A stretch of 64,000 nt of DNA from Protula sp. h YS-2021 (lineage: Eukaryota; Annelida; Polychaeta; Sabellida; Serpulidae). Below are positions 11,985-23,500 of this stretch, piece after piece. Position numbers and translations under genes: made by a program. Every line of letters begins with the position of its first letter. Position 1 is the stretch's first letter. Below the pieces are notes generated by a model that saw nothing but the letters and a program-made list of their open reading frames with translations, searched no databases and had not been told where the DNA came from. The DNA lies in the NCBI GenBank assembly GCA_949752745.1, contig OX457026.1, forward strand, positions 36,932,723 through 36,996,722. Reading direction: 5' to 3'.

Positions 11985-14899
11985 CCTGAGTCATATAAAC
12001 TAACAAATGCAATAAGAACGGATCATTTTATAAATTGGTTAATCTGTGATCAAATTTATCACGGCAGCGTGAAGTTTCATAACATAAGCAGGGATTTTAA
12101 GCCTGAGAATCTTGTTTCAAACTTCAGTGCACAACACCACATCTGAGTCCTTGTTTATGAAAATCGTTATCCTACTTACAACAGAACTCTGTGAAGCCAG
12201 GCTTCGATTAGCCCCTCCCCCCCCCCCCCCCCTCCCGCTCTCCCCAACCATGATGTAAAAGAAACAGGCACGGACAACTCCTTACGATCAACATTTTTAT
12301 TTTGGCAGTGAAATAATTTAAGCTAACACAATGTATACAACACAAGAATTTTTTTAAGATCTGAAATATACGGATAAGTCTTAAACAATGACAAATATCA
12401 GCTGAACAACTCGCAAATTTAGCATAGTTTATTTTTTCCAGGGCAGCTTTTAATCATTTCCTTTCAAAACTTTACACAATCCCAGACGGAAATGCAAAAT
12501 GCACTTTGGCTCACAAGCAAATGACAACCAAAGCGCACACAGCGGCTCGTAACTGTAGGCCACCAATGTCTCGGGCATCATTACCCACTGAAAAGTGGCA
12601 CTGTTCTGTTTTTTCTGATTCCGCCCAGTTTGTCACGCTAACACGTGGCCTCCTCTGTGCGGTTTCTACTCCTAGATCGGTCGGCCCATGTGATTAAACC
12701 CTTAAACTTTTATTTTTTTTTCACAATATAGCAGTTGCGAAATAAATCAAGGACGACTGTACCAATGCGACCAAAAACTCGGCCACCCTCGCGTTGGACT
12801 ATGACACAAACATGTACATAAATAGCGACACAAACAACACAGACTAGCAAAACAGCAGGTCCAGATGAGAGGGGCGAAGTGGATCAACCAGGGACCAATG
12901 ACACTAGCTCTGGCAGTGGAAGAAGACCATATGAATTTCCTTCTTTTTTTTTCTTGGACTTTCTTGCTGATTATGTGAACTGACATACAATTTAAATTAT
13001 TAACTAAATTCAATTCAACGCACGCCGAGGTTCCGAGGAAAAAAATACGCACTTCAAGTAAAGTGAAATAAGTGAAGAGGTGGAAACAGCCCTATCAAGA
13101 CGTTTTTCCGCAGCAGATCACCTGCAACTTACAAAGATACACAGATCATTTAAAGACTTGAAACAACATGGCAAAATCTTGCCACTCGACAACATAAATA
13201 ATACATCTATTGACTGTACGCGTACATCGCTTATAAAGCACATAACACAACAAATAAATTAAAAAATAAATATGTACACGACAAAAAATTACAAAACATA
13301 CATCTGTATAACAAAGTGGCCCAAGGGGAAAGTACGTCAAACTTCTGGCTTATAAAATACAAAAAGTGGTCATTTTGAAATGCACAATAAAAAATGCAAT
13401 ACGCAGCGAGAAACAAACTCAGTTTGTGGCCGGCGCCATGTTTGCAAGGTGGAGCACAGCTAAACTCAAGAAGTCTTACCCTCACATCATGGAAAACATT
13501 TCTTCTTCCAATGTCAAATATAAATGTTTACATAAATGATACACAGCAAATAAGAATAATCTGTGAATACGATATTAAGTACATCTGTTGACAAAAAGAA
13601 TAGAATTCATAAATATGTGAAGTCTAAGCCACAATCTAGCACGCACAGCTACTGTTTTATGTTTTCAAGAATATTGGTATCGAAGCCATGGAAAACTGCA
13701 TTTAACCCTCTAAATTGAAGAACACGGAGGCAAACATCATATTTCATAGAAATTCACGCCATACCAAGCCAGCCCGGTATTCTTGCGTACACAAAACCAA
13801 TAGAAGAAATCATACCATATGTGGTTAGTCCAAATTTAGTTCTGCACTTACTTTACTTGACATTAAAACTACAAAACGAATTTACAGCTTGACAGACTGT
13901 TGAACAAGTATAAATAATTATTATATATCCCGCGGAAACGTATATAATCGGTTGCCTAATGTTTTCAAACATCACTAAAAACTAGTTAAAAATCTTAACA
14001 ACTGTAAAATCAAATCACGAAATTCACAACAAAAACTCTCCTAATATGTATAACATATATGCGCGGCAATTGACAAATGCCAAAAAAAAAAAAAAAAAAA
14101 AAAAAAGAACAAAACAATACTGTAAAAGCCGTAAATGCATACAAGCTCACTAACACAACATGTAGCTGCTACTTCTATAAAAAAAAACAAATGCAATATT
14201 AAATACCATACAGTAATTTAAAATTTTGATTTGTCCAGAACTACAGCAGAGCAGCGCGTGCGCTATAGCGGGGAGCAGGGAGTGCATTAATGATACATCA
14301 CAAAGACCAGGGATTTCTAAAAAAATAAATAGCAATAACTATAGTAATCTACAAAAAAGTCTCAAGCTATCTGCAATTTCATTCTTTTTCAAATTAAGAG
14401 ACAATAGCGACTAGAAAATATCCACTAAGACCAGAAGATAAAAATCTTCAAGCCGTACGACTAGACGCTTCCAACTTGGAACACTATCAGAGGCGAGAAC
14501 AGATGATTGCAATTGCTTGTGATTGCAATTGGCCGGTTTTTTATTTATTAGCTTATCACCAGAACCGCAATAACCCTAAAGTAAAAATAGACCTTTATGT
14601 CACGTCGCGACCAGGCGACCATTACTTTATTATTACACTGTAGCCCCTGGGGGTGGGGGGGGGAGGCACTTGATGTCTTGTGTGTTACCATGTGTATCCA
14701 AACGAAAAAAAACGTGGAGAAAGGGGGCGTACTTCGAAGCCAAACGCGGTGCGCGCAGAGTGCAAATTTCGTTTAAAAAATGGGGATATTCCTCATTCAG
14801 TACTTCCTCGTTTTCTGCAAAAAAAGGGCGGTTATTTTGGAATTTCACTAGGCGTTTGGTTAAACAAGAACGTCCAGGGACACTGTGACCAGCCGTGAT
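11985..14899. other. Low-repeat AT-rich sequence, possible gene A 3' flank
   Basis: No coding domain seen. The stretch 12290-14100 is unusually free of recognisable repeats and has many minus-strand AATAAA-type sites (for example at about 12298), so part of it could be a long 3' untranslated region of gene A. A C-run at 12211-12230 and an A-run at 14082-14106 are present. Confidence 0.3.
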
Positions 14900-15970
14900 C
14901 TAGTGAATCAAGTACCAATAGGCTTGTATGGTCGCCAAAAAGTGGTATTTTAAATACCAGTTACTGAAAAATTTCAAAGGCCGGCATTTGCCTAATGTGT
15001 GGATCGCAGAAAAGCAAATTTCAAAGAGCCCTAAAATCATTTTTCGAAAGAGAAACATCTGGGGAACGTTCATACAAAAGGAATTCGGTCAAAACTGTGA
15101 GAGAAAAAATATTTGCAAAATGGTTATGAACTTCAAGGCCCCAATTTAGCCAAGTTTTGGCAGATCGCCAAAATGTACCTTTTCAAAAGACGACCGCCTA
15201 GTAAACATTTATGCAAAATTTCAAGGCAATCCGATCAAAACTGTGGGAGAAGAAGAAGCATTTGAAAACTGGCTACTAAATCTATTTAAATGCCCCCCCT
15301 CCCCATTTAGCCAATATTTGGTGGATCGCTGAAAATTGTAAGTTTTCAAAACAGGATCCAAATTGTGGGGAAAAACGTCTTTGGAAAATTAGCTACCAAA
15401 GAATTAAGAATGCCCCTATTTGGCCAACTTTTCGTGTATTGCCAAATAATTTCAATAGATACCTACCTAGTAAAGAGTAGTACAATATTTGAAAGATGTG
15501 CGATTGTGGAAGCAGAGGCCTTTTGAAAATTGGCTCCCAAAAATTTATAAAATGCCCCCCCCCCTATTTATCCAACTTTCTTTATGATCGCCAAAAAAAG
15601 TAAAATTTCCAGACAGGAAAGCCTGTTGAACATTTACTCAAAATTGAAAGGTAATCTGATCAAAACTGTGGGAAAAGCATTTTGAAAAGTTGCTACCAAA
15701 AAATTATAAATGCCCCCATTGGGCCAATTTTACGCGATCGCCAAAAAAAGTAATTTTTCAAGAGAAAACTGCCTAGGGGACAATCGTACAAAATTGGAAA
15801 GAAACTCGATCTAAATCGTGGATGAAGGAGTATTTTGAAAACTGGCTACCAATAAATTGACAAAAATGCCCCCTCCCCCCCTCCCATGTGATCAATTCTT
15901 GGTAGACCGCCAAAAAAAAATTCAATCAGTCTGATCAAAACTGAGGGAGAAGAAGCATTTTTGTAAAGTT
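14900..15970. repeat. ~150-bp satellite array downstream of gene A
   Basis: Six to seven diverged units with the cores TTGGCGATCGCCAAAA-like, CCTAGTAAACATTTATGCAA, ATCTGATCAAAACTGTGGGA and TTTTGAAAACTGGCTACCAA, interrupted by C-runs. The same family occurs in opposite orientation at 35890-37200. Confidence 0.65.
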
Positions 15971-16962
15971 TACGTACGCACATACGGACGACGGGTACCC
16001 CCTCCCCTCTACTGATACCGTAAGACCAGAGCGACGACGTCGACCGATCTCAAAAGGGGTGATACTGTATATCAAAATTAGCACTCAACGTTTTGGTACG
16101 TGAGTGACCCCCTTCCCCACCTCCCCTCCCAACACCAACCCCCCCCCCCCCCCTCCCTAACGGCACTGTAGCACTGGGGAAAACACTAAAACTAGGTGCC
16201 ATCATCGGATAAGTGTAATTTCGCATCCCAGACTTCTTTCTGTATTTTTTTCCAGTCTCTAGCAGAAACTAACCTCATACTTGAAAAATGCATTAAGGAA
16301 GAATGTTAACGTACTATTTCCAGGAAGAACAAACCAGATTACGGAAGCACAGAGAGTTTTAATTTTATAAACTCGTCTTCAAAACTTCTGAAGACAAAAA
16401 ACTCTGGTTTCAGAGCACTTTGACCACTCGGTAGGTTTTACTAGCCAGCGGTTTCTTGTCATGAATGAGTTAGCTCTAAAACATAGCCAATCATACAGGA
16501 CTCGATTTCACACTGCTGAACACGAGCATATGAAGTCTTTTAGTCAAAGAATATACGAAGAAATGAACACAATGTTTTAACAATCCTTCCTCAACATGTC
16601 ATCAATCGTGTACACTCTGTATTATCAATAACCCTTTCCCTCCATATCGTAATGACAATTTTACCAATCGTCGTTCAGTACAAAATAAGCTTGACAGGGA
16701 GCTGAGGAATAATCAGATAAACCGCGCACTGGTTAAAATCTGGAGGCACGCACCTGTCAACTATCTGTTATACGTTATTGGAACTGAACTACCTTGTGTG
16801 CAAAAGGGAGATTCCTAAACCTCAACATCAATTAAGTCTTAATAAATCTGCAACACAGCAACACACATGCAAAAAGCAATCACAACATTTAACGTAACAA
16901 GGAACAATAACAACTAAATGTAAATAACCCCGGCCTTTGGTGCAAATAGCGCCTAATTTCGG

Positions 16963-17562
16963 TTAGGACAGGTTTTGAAACCACTCACTTAATTCCTCCA
17001 CTGTTGGCATTTTACTGGCCACCTCCTTAAGACTTTGGATATCGGCCTGGGAGAACACAAGAGGGACACCGCTGATACACGACAAACAGCAGCCTATCTG
17101 ACTCGCCCTGTCTGAACCACCGGCCCTATTTTTAACACGTGACCCGGCCGAACCTCGCTTTGATTGGCCAGAAGCTACCCGCTGACCAGTGTGTTGAGAA
17201 GGAACACATGGCCCATCGGTAGCACATGAGCCGGTGGCGGCTGAGGTGACAGCTGCTGGCGGCTGCGGGACAGCGTCAATGCAATCCAGGCTGCTCTCCT
17301 GCAGCTGAATGAGCTGCTCGGCGGCCTCACCTATGGGATCACGTGACCCACTGTGATCCAGCTGTGAGGTGAACGAATCGATGAGGTGATTGTCTAGAAA
17401 TAGCTCGTGATCTGAGTGTGCTTCTGACGACAGATTCTGACTCTCCATGCTCTCCATGAGGCCAAGGATATCGGCTGCTTCGCGCTCTATCTGCCTTTGA
17501 TAGTTCCTCTCCGCCTCCGACTCACTACTCCTACTGCTTCTATTAGATGGGCTCCTTTTCAA
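16963..17562 (-). CDS. Gene A terminal exon: Ser-rich tail with a C-terminal WF motif
   Basis: The exon opens at an acceptor at 17563-17564 (GATCAG) in phase 0 and encodes 199 residues to a TAA. It starts basic and Ser-rich (RSSRSSESEAER), has a predicted acidic helical stretch, and ends PTVEELSEWFQNLS. The last ten residues resemble ELENWFSNL at the end of gene B. The upstream TTG is an ordinary codon inside the spliced frame, not a start. Confidence 0.65.
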   Translation of the reverse strand: MKRSPSNRSSRSSESEAERNYQRQIEREAADILGLMESMESQNLSSEAHSDHELFLDNHLIDSFTSQLDHSGSRDPIGEAAEQLIQLQESSLDCIDAVPQPPAAVTSAATGSCATDGPCVPSQHTGQRVASGQSKRGSAGSRVKNRAGGSDRASQIGCCLSCISGVPLVFSQADIQSLKEVASKMPTVEELSEWFQNLS

Positions 17563-20500
17563 CTGATCACATACAACATAGCATCGGTTGTTTGTGTGGA
17601 GAAAAAATAAACGGAATTACATTCCCATTATTTATTTTTATTCACTTATGAAATCGAAAAAAAAAACGTTTTTCTTGAACACTTGGCACTGTGTTTTAAT
17701 GTCTTAATGGTCCTTAATTAAAATCATAATATCTGAAAAATGCTCAAAAGACCAACCTGAACTCTAGGTTTTACGCATCTACGTTTTAAACAACCCTGCT
17801 TCGTTGTCACTTTGCCGTTAGTGGTTAAAGCCTTAAGGTGAGAAAACAAAGACACTGAAAAATAATCTGAGTTCTCCTGGGGAGAGTCTTACATCAGAGA
17901 ATAATCGTTTCAATTAAAATTTCCAAACTGTTATCTAATTGTTATCTAAAACACGCCGCACTATTATTTTACAAAGTTATCAAAAACAAAGAATGGTTGA
18001 GATTTTTCTCATGAAAATATCTTTATTAATAACTTCATTACCTGGCAGAATTTACACTTTCCACAGTTCTTTTGCACCTTGCATCCCGCACATTTACCGC
18101 AGGTTACTTCCTTTTTGCGACTTTTTTCAAGTTTATTCGGTTTCTAAAAACACAACATGCCTTTCTATAACACAAGAGATTTATAACTAAGCACCCTTCA
18201 TTGAATTCGGAGTTAGAAGTACTGCGTAGTAAGCCATGTCCAATATATCGACATATTTCACGCTGTTGTGATTTTACGATAAATATGGAAATTTCACAAT
18301 CAATTTTACTGCCTCCATCAATGATTCATATAAGACATTTCCAAATCGAATGGAAATCTTAAAGCACACTTCCGCCAGTCAGTTTTAGTTCACAGTATAA
18401 ATACCTACACACGTGGGCAAAATGTTTGATGTGTTACCTCTTTGCTTCTCCTTTTATAATCTTTGCCCGCGTTTTGATGTAGAGGTCTGGTGATGTCCGT
18501 GAACACAAATGTTTCTCTGCACTTTGTTAAATGCAACGCTAAAAACAGTAACATTTGTATTATCAAATAAATACCTTCAACTGAAAACCAACGGAGAAGT
18601 TTCTCAACACAGGTCTTGGCCTGGGTCCGTAAGCTACACTCTGGAAAAACCTGGTCTATACCCAGGCTTAGGAATTAAACCAATGAGTTTATTTATATAG
18701 TTGTTTATTGCATCCACAGCCACAAGAAAAAAATCTTCTTTTTTTTCATGTGCAAAAAAAAAAGTATGCAACATTACTAACGGCGAGAACGAAAACAACG
18801 ACACGAGTTCTGATACCAAAAAAAAAAAAACACATCTCGCTGAATTCTTCTCAGATATGTCTTGCACACAGCAGTCCTTTATGTGTCAGCGCGCGTAATC
18901 TGTTTAGATTTGGTAATTCCAAATCTTTGCTTTTTCAATGAATGGATTCCCAATATATCCACTTCACAATTTTTAGTTTGAAAGAATGCATGACATATTT
19001 TCACGAAGATTTTTTCTTTGTAAATTACACCAAGCCGTAGATATTCTGTAAATAGATTACGACTCATTTTACCTGCAAGATCGCCGTTTTTCTCCGAGAA
19101 GCCGCATTTACATTTCCACACATGGAAGTTGTATTTATGGTCAAGGTAATCTTTTCTAGAATGTGTCCCAAATCCACACATACTGCACAACAGATAATCC
19201 CTTGAAAAACCACAAAATAACAATACATTAACCGAATTTAATAACACTTTGTCAAACATAAAATCAACGTTATTGTACGACAGAAAGAAGCTAGTGCTTA
19301 TGCATACCACTGTCTGCAATATTTCTTAAGACAAAATTTACTTCACAAAATTCACTTGGTTTCTTTAAAGTTTAAAATCGCAGTTTTACATTGATACCTC
19401 AGCACTTGATTGCTGACCATTTGAAAACTGATTGCTTTGAACTTAAAATGTTAAAAAATTGTTTAATATTCTTTACAATCTGATTAAATAGTGCATAAAA
19501 ACTATTATTTTGACTGTTCCTGTCATCACATGAGCAACCTGGAGATTTTCATGAAACCCTCTATTAACACAGATTCCCGTTCATTAACATTGAAAACGAC
19601 ATGAACAGCCAAAAACTTAGTGCAACCTCGTTATGATGACTGAGAAAGGAAGTCGCAATATCCGATTTGTCCTTATATCCGATGCAAAATTAGGTCGTTA
19701 TCAGAGCTTCGTCGTTATCACCAATGTATGCCGTTATAAAGAAGTTCTACTATATTATTTAAGGAGAAAAAAACTTTTTTTAACATACTTCGTTCCTGCA
19801 CCGGTTTCTGTAGCATTTTGCAGATATCCATTTTTCCATCTTACATCAACCAACTAAAAAAAAGCATGGATATTAGCGTACTGTAGTCGTTAAAACTTAG
19901 GCCGAACAAGTGAAATCTTCGGCAACTCAAAGAGAAACGTTTCGTAGAAAAACAAAGAAACAGTTTACAACTCCCAAGATACTTAACTGCAACCGACTTA
20001 AATCGTGTCAAAGACTATTCAGTCCTTACGTTTGATGTCACATGTGTTTTCGAAGCTTTGAACATTTGAATGATTTCTTAACCATCAGGGAGTATTAGTG
20101 AGCACTTTGGAAAAAAATCAACTTTACAAAATATGTGCTTGCCCTAAATCTAAACCGACATTCACTAACACAAAAATAAGAGATGTTACACTACCTTCTT
20201 TTGGCAAGGAGACTTATTTGCCTGCTGTAAACTACACTTTTCGCAGTGGTCAACAAAGTGGTTAACATCGTGCAGTATATTAGGCCAGTAATAACTGTCT
20301 TCCACCCTCACTTGGGTCGCTTTACGGCTCTGGTGCTCTCCTGCAGAAAAATGCTGTACGTGTACGTGATGCTTCAAAAATATCCATTTTTTAACACTCT
20401 ACAAGCAAGAAACCTTGCGCTACGAATTTGGGATCGCAATCGAGCGCCAACCCAACGGACTCCGACTCTGAATCAGCCATTGATCGACTTAAAACAATAC

Positions 20501-23500
20501 CTTTCACAACAGGCATTACGCATTATAAAATCTTCTCCAATATTTGGCATTCACCTGCGTGCTCTATAGGCTCGTCGTGGAAAGGGATTTAGGGAGGGTT
20601 TAGTGCAATGCGGGAGGCAGAAAGTGCAGCTGGGCCATTGCGTATGTGTGCTCTCACGAGCCGGAATTAAACATTACCTCACTGAGCAACACATCGTCAA
20701 AAAAGTGTTGCCCATTGGTTGTTTATTTTTTTGTCCCTTCACATTATGATTATGAATGACAATTAACCGAAAGACTGGCAAACAATGGTCAATCACTGCT
20801 TTGAAAAAAAAGCAAGGTGAAATTCAGTCTGCAGTTGAAGAGACTTAGTGTGCTTTCTTTGAAAAACTCTGAATAAAAATGAGAAATTTATGGTTTTCAT
20901 CGCTTAATAGCAATAAAAATCACTTTTGGAACTTTCTATAACAGTTGTGCACACGCTGAACCAAGAACTGACAAAAACATAGTGTTAATACCTGGCCTAA
21001 ATGTCACAGTACAGTTGACATCCTGGCGATAATGTCGCTAAATGTTGTGTCCTAAAAGTCGTTGCCCTACTTGTCGCTGGGCTGTTTGTCGGGATGCCAG
21101 GCGGGAAGAGGGGGGGGGGGGGGGTTATAGTGAGGCAGGATATACTGTTACACCGAGGGTAGGAGTTGCCAAAGGACTTTTAGTCAGGGAAAACTTAGGC
21201 CCCGCGTGACCAGTAACAAATGCGAACACTAAACCGAAAAATTCGGCAGCGCGCTTACCTTTAAAAACATGCATTCGCTTTATAACGTCGAGCTGCTGTT
21301 CTGCTTCGATAATCACTTCCCGCCACAGATAAACCTCGTTGGAGGTTCCTCTCACTTTGAATTTTCTATACCACACTTTTGAATCCTCCAGCTGTATATA
21401 AAATAAAATCAAACCACGCAGGTGCTATAATTAGCAAACGACACGTAGATACGTGTAATTTGAGGCAAGCAAGACGTTTCGGCCCAAAACCATTTCGGCC
21501 CACTCCCATAGACGATTCGGCCCAAGACTTTTCGGCCCAAGACGTTTCGGCCCACTCATTTTTTAACTAAACTTGCGCCCCAAGACTTTTCGGCCCAAGA
21601 CGCTTCGGCCCACTTTTTCCAAGACTTTTCGGCCCAAGACGTTTCGGCCCACTAAACTATCATTTTACAGATGTTTTGATTTTGTGTTAGACATTTAGTT
21701 AATGGATAATTCCAAAGCCATTGCAAGAGCAATTTTGTTAAATATCGAAACTGTAGCTATTCCTATTTGAATTTAAAGCGTATGTAATGCATTATCTCAG
21801 ATTGCTTATACTGCTTTTTCTTTAATGATTGAAATTTTCAACTTATGAAAACCTGAAAGACATACACAAGCATACAGCAATTGTATAAATGATATGTAAT
21901 TGCAATTAACCTGAAACGCAACAGGCAGCCTCGTGAAGATATGATAAATTGCGTTCTGACTTCGATGAATTATCCGTGTTATTACAAATTATAAAATGAT
22001 ATATATGAGTCGTGTCAACTGGAATTCTGTTTGAACAACTTGGGAAACTGCTGCTTATATCTCGATTGAAATCTATCTTTTTGACCTTTTTGGGACACAC
22101 TGCCACCTCTCTTAACTATTGTAATATTCATTATTTTTCTATTTTTTCGATTCTAGCAAAATACTTCGAAATCGTTTGGTACGCAACTCTTATGGCTTGT
22201 AGGGAATGCGGTGTTGGCCCTCCTAGTTACTTAGTGAAGGGGGGTGGTAGAGCTGACCCAAATCGCACAAGAATTCCGTTTCAACGGACAAACCCATATT
22301 TAACCGGCACATCAAGTCGAGAGTCATCTAATTAATTGTGTGGGTTTGAATTTACGAAGTGCAATCAACAAAAAATCACCACACGCGTATTAAGTCGGTA
22401 AATCAGCTCATAATCCTCTGACGATTAAGTGCAGAGGATTATGAGCTGAGTTACTTAACTGCTGACCCATCAAATACCAGAGTAGGTATATGAAATGCAC
22501 TTCGAATTGCAATAGAAAAATAATCCAACACACACCAGAGATGATAAGCAAATAATTGTTGAAAGCCATCAGTCGCTGGAGTTGGTTAGAAGAATAAAAT
22601 TTCACAGCTGTTTTGAAATAACTTATGAATACATGAGCCTCAATCTTCAACCCTTTCTAAGAAATAACTTTTTTAGTGGACCGAAATGACTTGGGCCGAA
22701 AAGTCTTGGCAAACTGGGCCGAAAAGTCTTGGGGAAAAAGTGGACCGAAATGTCTTGGCAGTTCAAGTGTGGGCCGAAACGTCTTGGGCCGAAAAGGTCT
22801 GCCATTTCGGACTAGGCCGAAACGTCTATGGGCCGAAATGGTTTTGGGCCGAAACGTCTAGAAGCCCATTTGAGCCTATTAATACCTCATTACATAAACA
22901 CGACGATACTCAAACTCAACTTCTCACAAATGAACTATACTGTACTTGATCACTTATACTTCCTACGCCGCCAATGATATGGCAAAATCTGCATTACAAC
23001 ACATAGAAATGAGGAACATCGCATTACTGCACACCTTAACGACAAAACTAGACGGCCGAGCCATGCCACTTGAGTCCGTGCTCCTCAGCATACTGAATAC
23101 ACACTTTTAGAGTGATTTTCTCGACCTAGGCCAGTTACTTGCTTTCCCATTATTTAGCCTACGAAACAGGGTCTAAACCCAGCTTGTGAAATTGACCCTT
23201 ACTGTATAGTACCCCCTCCCCACATCTGAAGACGTAAACGAACATAGAAAGAATACTTTACCTTGTAATTCCTTTCGACAGTTCTTCTGATGGAACGCCT
23301 GTACATGACGGTGCTTTCGTTCGGGTACGTGCCGTAACAAAGGAACTGTTTGACGTGGCGAGGATCGACTTTCGGCTTCTTTCTTGACGGGGTGGACAGT
23401 GAGGACTCCGCACTGTTACAATATTGCATTTTGACATTATAGAAATTTGTGAGTGTGCCTCGGCCTTCTCTTTGTCTACTTCTCAGTAATTTCGTATTTG

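Noticed and set aside
18634..18867. Minus-strand open frame as the missing gene A exon
   Set aside because: Hydrophobic low-complexity sequence from poly-A/T tracts; no splice-site pair gives the required phase from 1 to 2.
20186..20377. The H2C2 stretch as a random Gypsy fragment in an intron
   Set aside because: It has acceptor and donor sites and joins both neighbouring exons in phase, so a host exon fits better.
21461..22866. Regularly repeated units that could suggest a CRISPR array
   Set aside because: The units form mirrored arrays at the ends of a transposon-like element, spacing is irregular, and the window is eukaryotic.
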